A DNA stretch of 64,000 nucleotides from positions 2,994,501 through 3,058,500 of the forward strand of contig NZ_CP013264.1 in NCBI RefSeq assembly GCF_001456115.1, in the 5' to 3' direction. The position numbers and the translations under genes were made by a program. Source of the DNA: Sphingobium baderi. Lineage in GTDB: Bacteria > Pseudomonadota > Alphaproteobacteria > Sphingomonadales > Sphingomonadaceae. Each line of letters starts with the position of its first letter. Position 1 is the first letter of the stretch. Shown here in pieces: positions 58,492-64,000 of the stretch. The notes beneath the pieces are model-generated. The model ran no database searches, was not told the DNA's origin, and saw nothing but the letters and a program-made list of their open reading frames with translations.

Positions 58492-58890
58492 GTGACCGAA
58501 GCTCGCAAATTCCTTGTCCGGCACCATTGGCTGTGCGCGCTCCTGCTAGGCGCTGCGCTGCTCGTGAAGGCGTTGGTGCCGGCGGGTTTCATGCCGGTCG
58601 TCTCGAATGGCGTGATCCTGGTCCAGCTGTGCTCGGGGCAAGGGCCTCAGAAGATCGCAATCAAGTTGCCGAGCAAAGGCGGCGAGCAGGACCATGACGA
58701 GCACAAGAAGGCGGAAGCGCCTTGCGCCTTTACCGGCCTGTCCTCGCCATCGCTCGCGGCCGTCGATGCGCTGCTCCTAGCCGTCGCCCTCGCCTTCATC
58801 CTCGCAACGGTTTTTCGGCGTCCAAACCGCCTAGTCCTCCGGCGCGGCACCTATCTGCGCCCGCCGGCGATCGGTCCTCCCACCACCTGA
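58492..58890 (+). CDS. DUF2946 membrane protein
   Basis: 132 residues, start GTG. A hydrophobic segment (HHWLCALLLGAALLVKALVPAGFMP) and a second one (AAVDALLLAVALAFILATVF) surround a loop with His/Asp/Cys (EQDHDEHKKAEAPCAF). DUF2946 proteins are commonly next to copper-related TonB receptors, as here. Exact role unknown. Confidence 0.8.
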   Translation: MTEARKFLVRHHWLCALLLGAALLVKALVPAGFMPVVSNGVILVQLCSGQGPQKIAIKLPSKGGEQDHDEHKKAEAPCAFTGLSSPSLAAVDALLLAVALAFILATVFRRPNRLVLRRGTYLRPPAIGPPTT

Positions 58891-58914
58891 TTCCTTCGAC
58901 ATTCCCCGTTGATG

Positions 58915-58935
58915 GGCGCCCCTCGCCGGGGCGCC
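58915..58935 (+). promoter_or_regulatory. GC-rich hairpin before the copper-receptor-like gene
   Basis: GGCGCCCC at 58915-58922 pairs perfectly with GGGGCGCC at 58928-58935 around a TCGCC loop. It starts 24 bases after the DUF2946 stop and ends 22 bases before the receptor ATG, with the AGGA ribosome-binding site just beyond it. Without a T-run it is a weak terminator; it may influence receptor translation. Confidence 0.5.
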
Positions 58936-58957
58936 GCATGTGAATCAGGATTCCGAC

Positions 58958-61192
58958 ATGACGATTATGCTTGATTCCGCGCATTGCGCGGCAACCACCA
59001 TGCCTGCCTTCGCTCGCTCCACCAGCAAGCAACCAACTTTCAAGGTTCGCCTCGCCGGGAGCTTCGCTTTTCCCGCACTCGTCGCTGTGCTGGCGGGCGC
59101 CCCCATCTCGCGAGCCTTCGCCCAGGACGGGACGCCGCTGCCAGAGGTCGACGTTAGCTCGGCGAGCGAGGCGGGGTCGACGGTTTCGGGTGAGCGGCTT
59201 TCCCCCTCGCGCCTGCGCGACCTTCAGGTCGGCTCGAGCGATACCGCAGCGATCCTGCAAAGCGTACCCGGCGTCAGCGGCTATGGGGCCGGGGGCTTCT
59301 CGACCTTGCCGGTGATCCGGGGCCTTGAAGCGCAGCGCTTGACCGTGCTGGTCGACGGCGTGGCGATTGCCTCGGCCTGTCCGAACGATATGAATCCGCC
59401 CCTGTCCTACACCGATCCGCAAACCGTGAGCGCGATCGACGTCATTACCGGCGTTTCGCCAGTCAGCTATGGCGGCGACAGCATCGGCGGGATCATTCGC
59501 GTCGAGAGCGCTCCGCCCCGCTTTGCTAAGCAAGGGGAAACGCTGCTGACCGGCGAAACCTCGGCCTTCTATCGCAGCAATGGCGACGGGTTCGGCGGCG
59601 CCCTGTCAGTGACGGCCGCGAGCGACAAGGTCAGCCTGACTTACAATGGCTCCTACACTCAAGCCGACAATTTCAAGGGCGGCGGCTCGCTGGGCGTCGT
59701 GCGATCCAGCGAATATGCCAAGACCGACCACAGCCTCAATCTCGCAGCGCAAGTCAGCAACGGCCTGATCGAGCTGAAAGGCGGCTATCATTTCGCGCCC
59801 TATGAGGGTTTCCCGAACCAATATATGGACATGACGTCCAACAAGTCGTGGTTCCTGAACGGCCATTATGCCGGCGTCTTCGATTGGGGCAATCTCGATG
59901 TGCGGGCGAGCTGGCGCGACACCGACCACGTCATGAACTTCCTCGCCGACAAGGGCGGGACCGCGACCGGCGGGATGCCGATGAACACGGAGGTCCACAG
60001 CGCGAGCTATACCGTCCAGGCGGATATATTGCTCGGCGGCGGCACGCTGCGCCTGGGCAGCGAATTCCAGCATCAATGGCTCAACGACTATTGGCCGCCC
60101 GTTGTGGGCAATATGATGATGGGGCCGAATGCGTTCATCAACGTCAACGGGGCCAAGCGCGATCGGCTCGGCACCTTCCTCGAGTGGGAAACGCGCTGGG
60201 ATAGCGGTTTCTCCCTCATCGCCGGCATCCGTAACGATCAGGTCTGGATGAACACCGGCAAGGTCGCGCCCTATGGCACCGGCATGATGCAGATGGCCGA
60301 TGTCATGGCGGCAGCGGCGTTCAACAAGGCCGACCGCAAGCGCCACGACAGCAATTGGAGCGGCAGCCTGCTGGTCCGCTACGCGCTTTCGGACGGGGCG
60401 GATATCGAGATCGGCTATGCCCGCAAGGTTCGCTCGCCCAATATCTACGAGCGCTATAGCTGGGGCCGGGGCAGCATGGCGAGCCGCATGATCGGGTGGT
60501 TCGGCGACGGGAACGGCTATGTCGGCAACCTCGACCTTCGCCCCGAAAAGGCCGATACGCTGAGCGCCGCCCTGGCCATTTCCGGAGGCGGCAAGGATGG
60601 CTGGTCGTTCAAGATCGCGCCCTATTACACCCATGTCGACGAATATATCGACGCCTTTAAGCTGGCGGACTTCACCGACATGATGGGCAGTCCGACCGGG
60701 TTCGTTCAATTGCAGTTCGCCAACCAGAAGGCAGAGATCTACGGCATCGACATATCGGGCGCCGTGCCGCTATGGTCATCGTCGTCGGCCGGCACCGCGC
60801 GTCTGACCGCGCGCGCGAGCTGGCTGCACGGCCAGAATCTGACCGACCACGCACCGCTCTATCACCAGATGCCGTTCAATGCGGCGCTGAGCCTCGAGCA
60901 TCGGATCGGCGGCCTCGAAACCCGGATTGACCTCGACATCGTGACGGAAAAGGATCGCGCCGATCCGACCCGCAACGAACCGCGGACGGGCAGCTACGCG
61001 CTGCTCAATGTCCAGCTCGCCTATCGCATCGACAAGGTTCGCCTGACGCTCGGCGCCGACAATCTGTTCGACAAGGCCTATTATGCTCCGCTTAGCGGCA
61101 TGTCGCTCGGCGATCTGAAGGCGACCGGCGTGCGCCGCCCGGTTCCGGGCCGGGGGCGATCGGTCAACGCCGGGATCACGATTGCGTTTTGA
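58958..61192 (+). CDS. TonB-dependent copper receptor (OprC/NosA-like)
   Basis: 744 residues. Signal peptide ends near AFAQD. The plug domain has STLPVIRGLEAQRLTVLVDG and then ACPNDMNPPLSY, where Cys141 and Met145 form the CxxxM motif that binds copper in OprC. The barrel contains Met-rich loops (NMMMGPNAF; GTGMMQMADVM) and ends in ITIAF. It would take up copper, or a copper complex, using TonB. AGGA 7 bases before ATG 58958 sets the start; a GTG at 58940 is the alternative. Confidence 0.88.
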   Translation: MTIMLDSAHCAATTMPAFARSTSKQPTFKVRLAGSFAFPALVAVLAGAPISRAFAQDGTPLPEVDVSSASEAGSTVSGERLSPSRLRDLQVGSSDTAAILQSVPGVSGYGAGGFSTLPVIRGLEAQRLTVLVDGVAIASACPNDMNPPLSYTDPQTVSAIDVITGVSPVSYGGDSIGGIIRVESAPPRFAKQGETLLTGETSAFYRSNGDGFGGALSVTAASDKVSLTYNGSYTQADNFKGGGSLGVVRSSEYAKTDHSLNLAAQVSNGLIELKGGYHFAPYEGFPNQYMDMTSNKSWFLNGHYAGVFDWGNLDVRASWRDTDHVMNFLADKGGTATGGMPMNTEVHSASYTVQADILLGGGTLRLGSEFQHQWLNDYWPPVVGNMMMGPNAFINVNGAKRDRLGTFLEWETRWDSGFSLIAGIRNDQVWMNTGKVAPYGTGMMQMADVMAAAAFNKADRKRHDSNWSGSLLVRYALSDGADIEIGYARKVRSPNIYERYSWGRGSMASRMIGWFGDGNGYVGNLDLRPEKADTLSAALAISGGGKDGWSFKIAPYYTHVDEYIDAFKLADFTDMMGSPTGFVQLQFANQKAEIYGIDISGAVPLWSSSSAGTARLTARASWLHGQNLTDHAPLYHQMPFNAALSLEHRIGGLETRIDLDIVTEKDRADPTRNEPRTGSYALLNVQLAYRIDKVRLTLGADNLFDKAYYAPLSGMSLGDLKATGVRRPVPGRGRSVNAGITIAF

Positions 61193-61198
61193 GCGCCC

Positions 61199-61915
61199 AT
61201 GCTCCCGAACTCGCACGACATGAACGAGGAGCCGAGGGCAGGCTATGGCCAGCCCTCGGCCTGGTCGCAGCGCCTGGGCGCGGGCCTTGCCGCCGCGTCA
61301 TGCTGCCTGCTGGTGCTAGTGGCGCTCAATGCCAATCTATCGGGACGGCTGCGAATGACGCAGCCTGTGCAGGTGAGCCGCTTCCGGTTGTTTACCCCGT
61401 CGCCACCGTCACCACCGCCTTCAACGTTGTCGCGATCGCGGACAGACGAGGCCCGCCTATCGCCGGAGCGGCGCCCTGCGCACCCGCCCGAGCTGGCTAC
61501 GACGGGAGAAAGAGGCGGACCAGCTTCGTCGCCTATACCCGCTGCTCCAGCAATCGCCTCTCCGTTCGCTGTCGCGCCGGTAAGCAGACCGCCCGCGCCG
61601 GAACCCGAGGTCGCGCCGCCGCAAGCCCAGGATGATAAGAAACAGTCCGCGCTTGCGGCCTATCAGCGCCAGCTCTGGGCGCGAATAGCCGCGCGCAAGC
61701 CCGCGGGGATCCACCTCGACGGGGTCGCAACGGTCCGCTTCATCGTCGGGGCTGACGGCGCGCTGATTGCCGTCGAGCTGGCCGGCAGCAGCGGGAATGC
61801 CGCGCTCGATCGCCTGGCGCTCCGCACGGTGCGCAATGCTGCTCCTTTTCCAACACCGCCTATGGGCGTGGAAAGCGAGCAGTTGGTCTTTACGATACCA
61901 TTCAGCTTTCATTGA
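61199..61915 (+). CDS. tonB: TonB-family energy transducer
   Basis: 238 residues: N-terminal membrane anchor (about 28-48), Pro-rich periplasmic linker (about 63-150) and C-terminal TonB domain (about 155-235: YQRQLWARIAARKP; GVATVRFIVGADGALIAVELAGSSG). It couples the proton-motive force to the adjacent receptor. Start at 61199 or 61220. It lies 7 bases after the receptor and overlaps a minus-strand gene by 7 bases. Confidence 0.88.
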   Translation: MLPNSHDMNEEPRAGYGQPSAWSQRLGAGLAAASCCLLVLVALNANLSGRLRMTQPVQVSRFRLFTPSPPSPPPSTLSRSRTDEARLSPERRPAHPPELATTGERGGPASSPIPAAPAIASPFAVAPVSRPPAPEPEVAPPQAQDDKKQSALAAYQRQLWARIAARKPAGIHLDGVATVRFIVGADGALIAVELAGSSGNAALDRLALRTVRNAAPFPTPPMGVESEQLVFTIPFSFH

Positions 61916-62160
61916 GGCCGCATGGCGGACGAGGATGGCTCGATCGTCAATAGGGCGACGCGCACACGTTCCAGAAACAAAACACGGTGATCGTCGCGAG
62001 CCTTGATGGCAGCCTGCGCCTCATCGACAAGAGCCTGTCCGGCACGTTGCCCATGCGTCTCGATCAGTGCGAGCGCCGCCGCTATTTCCTCGGAATTGGC
62101 AGCGTCACCATCGGATGAACCTTTCCCCGGAAGCCGAAGCGATAGCTTCTTGCGCGCCAT
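61909..62160 (-). CDS. small hypothetical cytoplasmic protein
   Basis: 83 residues, not recognised. The basic start (ARKKLSLRLPGKG) is followed by two helical segments (SEEIAAALALIETHGQRAGQ; AAIKARDDHRVLFLERVRV). AAGGGTG lies before the ATG, at good distance. It follows the methyltransferase gene on the same strand (26 bases) and overlaps the tonB end. Possibly cotranscribed with the methyltransferase. Confidence 0.6.
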   Translation of the reverse strand: MARKKLSLRLPGKGSSDGDAANSEEIAAALALIETHGQRAGQALVDEAQAAIKARDDHRVLFLERVRVALLTIEPSSSAMRPQ

Positions 62161-62185
62161 ATTATCACCCTTTTCTTGAATGCTC

Positions 62186-63046
62186 TCAGGCCCGTGCGCT
62201 CACCAGCCAGGCCTTCGCCCCCATATGAACGCCATTCTCATCGCAATGGCGCTCGAACAGCTCGACAAGATGCTGGTGAATGGCCTTGCGTACCTCTGCC
62301 CCGTTCTGTCGAACAAGATCGCCGATCTGCATCCCCTCAAGCACGAAGCGAGCGGCGCTCTCGGGATCACTGCCGGGGCCGCCCACGCGCTGCTCACCTG
62401 TCCAGGCATCGAATCTGACCTCGCAGAAACCCGCGCTTTGGAGAAGGTCGATCACATAGTCCTGCTCGCCGAGCGCGAATGGTCCCGGCGCGCGCGACTG
62501 CGGCGTCGGCAGGTCCATATGCTCCTTGATGATGCCCATGACACTAAGCTGCCACGGATTGTCAGCGATGGACGCCCAGACAGCGATGTCGAGCCGCCCG
62601 CCATCGCGCAACATCCGGCGCAGATTGGCGAAAGCGGGATAAGGCTCAGCGAAGAACATCGAACCGAAGCGCGAGAACAGCCGATCGAACGGCGCTTCCT
62701 CCAGCATCGTCGTCGCGGCATCGCCCTGCTCGAAGCGGATATTGGCAAGGCCCGCGCGCTGTGCCCGTTCCCTGGCCATCCCCACCAGATCGGGTGAGAT
62801 GTCGAGGCCGAGCGCAAATCCGGTGTTGCCGACGGCCGTGGCGATCTGCCGCGTGGTCCAGCCACCGCCGCATCCGACATCGACCACCGTTTCGCCGGCG
62901 TTGTATGCGGCCTGGGCAAGCAACGCCCTGCCGATCGGCTCGATCATGCTTTCGAAGCGGTCGAGCTGGGCGAGCCAACGCATGCCCGCCTGGCCGGCCC
63001 AATCGTGCGCGGCCAAACCTTCCCTGTTCTCGCCAGCATCGTTCAT
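62186..63046 (-). CDS. class I SAM-dependent methyltransferase
   Basis: 286 residues. Motif I is VVDVGCGGGWTTRQIA, followed by LGLDISPDLVGMAR and IRFEQGDAATTMLEEAPFDRLFSRFGSMFF, the cofactor-binding pattern of class I methyltransferases (ubiE-like). The substrate cannot be named. It is 28 bases after the TauE gene on the same strand. Confidence 0.88.
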   Translation of the reverse strand: MNDAGENREGLAAHDWAGQAGMRWLAQLDRFESMIEPIGRALLAQAAYNAGETVVDVGCGGGWTTRQIATAVGNTGFALGLDISPDLVGMARERAQRAGLANIRFEQGDAATTMLEEAPFDRLFSRFGSMFFAEPYPAFANLRRMLRDGGRLDIAVWASIADNPWQLSVMGIIKEHMDLPTPQSRAPGPFALGEQDYVIDLLQSAGFCEVRFDAWTGEQRVGGPGSDPESAARFVLEGMQIGDLVRQNGAEVRKAIHQHLVELFERHCDENGVHMGAKAWLVSARA

Positions 63047-63074
63047 CGATGTACTCCCATCGTCGTTTCAAGAA

Positions 63075-63863
63075 TCAGCCCAGGATCGCGGCGGTACTTT
63101 GCCACAGCATGTAGGCGGCAACCGCAAAGATCAGCAGTGCGAATATCGTATTGAGCGCCCCCTTGTGCGCCGACAGCCGCCAAGAGAGCGCCGCGCCCAC
63201 AAGGCCGCCGATGACGCCGCCGGCGATGAACGCCGCAGCAAGCCCCCAATCAACCAAGCCGGAAAGGGCATAGTTGAGCGCGGCCGTCAGACCAAAAGCG
63301 GTGACGGCGACCAGCGACGATCCGACGGCGTTGCGCATCGGCATCCCGGTCGAAGCCATCAGTCCCGGCACGATCAGGAAGCCCCCGCCGATGCCGAAGA
63401 ACCCGGAAAAGAGACCAGTGGCGGCCCCATAACCGATCACCTTGGGCGCATTCTCGCGCCGGCATTGGACATCGGGATTGCCGGGATCGCCCCGGCTTTT
63501 TAGCATCAGCCCGCCAACCAGGACCATCAGCAGAGCGAACAGGAACAGCAGCTTCTGTCCATCGAACGCTTTACCGAGTGTCGATCCGGCATAGGCGCCG
63601 GCGACACCAGCAGCGGCGAACATGCCGGCGCAACGCCATTTGATCGTCCGCTGGCGCGCGTGGGGAACGAGATTGGCCCCGGCATTGGCGGCGACCGCCA
63701 GCGCGCTGGTGCCGATCGCGACATGCGGCGAGGCGACGCCGACCAGATAGACCATGAGCGGGACGGCGAGGATTGAGCCCCCACCGCCCACCAGCCCCAG
63801 CGTGAATCCGACGAGCGAGCCCGATCCGGCACCAAGCAGATATTGGATGGATTCGAGTGCCAT
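63075..63863 (-). CDS. TauE/SafE-family sulfite/sulfur exporter
   Basis: 262 residues with about eight membrane segments. Repeats GFTLGLVGGGGSILAVPLMVY and GLFSGFFGIGGGFLIVPGLMAS are the two halves of the TauE fold. The gene starts 4 bases after the stop of an MBL-fold hydrolase, a frequent pair in which the hydrolase oxidises persulfides and the exporter removes sulfite. Confidence 0.9.
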   Translation of the reverse strand: MALESIQYLLGAGSGSLVGFTLGLVGGGGSILAVPLMVYLVGVASPHVAIGTSALAVAANAGANLVPHARQRTIKWRCAGMFAAAGVAGAYAGSTLGKAFDGQKLLFLFALLMVLVGGLMLKSRGDPGNPDVQCRRENAPKVIGYGAATGLFSGFFGIGGGFLIVPGLMASTGMPMRNAVGSSLVAVTAFGLTAALNYALSGLVDWGLAAAFIAGGVIGGLVGAALSWRLSAHKGALNTIFALLIFAVAAYMLWQSTAAILG

Positions 63864-63867
63864 GGCC

Positions 63868-64000
63868 TTACAGCGCGTTTATCGGCAGCTTGAGGTAGCG
63901 CATGCCATTGTCTTCCGGCTCGGGCAGGTGGCCGCCGCGCATGTTGACCTGGATGGACGGCAGAATGAGGCGCGGCATCCCGAGCGTCGCATCGCGCGCC
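63868..64000 (-). CDS. MBL-fold metallo-hydrolase, C-terminus only (partial)
   Basis: The last 43 codons lie in the window: GMPRLILPSIQVNMRGGHLP followed by EPEDNGMRYLKLPINAL and stop. This is the C-terminal segment of the persulfide-dioxygenase-like MBL proteins paired with TauE exporters. The gene continues past the right edge. The metal ligands are outside the window. Confidence 0.75.
   Translation of the reverse strand, partial: ARDATLGMPRLILPSIQVNMRGGHLPEPEDNGMRYLKLPINAL

Noticed and set aside
1..64000. tRNA or rRNA genes, CRISPR arrays, insertion sequences and direct-repeat attachment sites
   Set aside because: None was seen on reading both strands by eye. Short or diverged copies cannot be excluded without a search.

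Overview
The window looks like alphaproteobacterial DNA, most likely from a sphingomonad (Sphingobium/Sphingomonas/Novosphingobium type). It is GC-rich throughout, carries NodT-type outer-membrane factors and TonB-dependent receptors, and has a MAIFHFH-type MobA/MobL relaxase joined to an F-type mating-pair apparatus. The organism assignment is an inference from gene content; no rRNA or tRNA gene is present to settle it.

Bases 1-23.9 kb are a conjugation module from a plasmid or integrative conjugative element. The minus strand holds the first 12 codons of a relaxase and an XRE-type regulator. A 450-base AT-richer control region follows, then one long plus-strand operon: a small exported protein, dsbC, traA, L, E, K, B, V, C, four small membrane proteins, traW, U, a small Pro-rich protein, a TraN split into two secreted halves, trbC, an S26 peptidase, traF, a thioredoxin-like protein, traH and a long traG. 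Most junctions overlap by 1-29 bases. The pilin gene traA is bracketed by two strong stem-loops. No coupling protein (TraD) or TraS/TraT exclusion gene is recognisable. A convergent small membrane gene ends inside traG, and its ribosome-binding site sits in a hairpin.

Bases 24.4-28 kb are a stability and regulation segment: a small sigma-region-4-like protein, an AbiEi/AbiEii type IV toxin-antitoxin pair with two inverted repeats upstream, and a LuxR-type regulator without a LuxI partner.

Bases 28-48.5 kb are rich in envelope and lipid functions. There is an RbbA/YhhJ/HlyD/NodT efflux operon divergent from a TetR gene, and an extra LptB-like ATPase. An operon follows encoding a PHA synthase, a MaoC-phosphotransacylase fusion, an acetate kinase and an outer-membrane phospholipase A, then HdeD-, DUF2147- and VTT-type genes. 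Next come a phospholipase-D-family protein with a tandem universal stress protein, and a Tat-exported L,D-transpeptidase with an internal duplication.

Bases 49.3-64 kb are a metal-handling region: a VIT transporter, a cytochrome b561, an OmpR-type two-component system, a CusA/CzcA-type RND pump with a DUF3240 protein, then DUF2946, a copper-receptor-like TonB-dependent protein and a TonB. A methyltransferase and a TauE/SafE exporter with the end of an MBL-fold hydrolase close the window. Three promoters here (VIT, b561, RND adaptor) carry the same tandem box, GTCAGG-N5-GTCAGG/T, at a fixed 11-base period. This predicts a regulon for the embedded response regulator and is the clearest new signal in the window.
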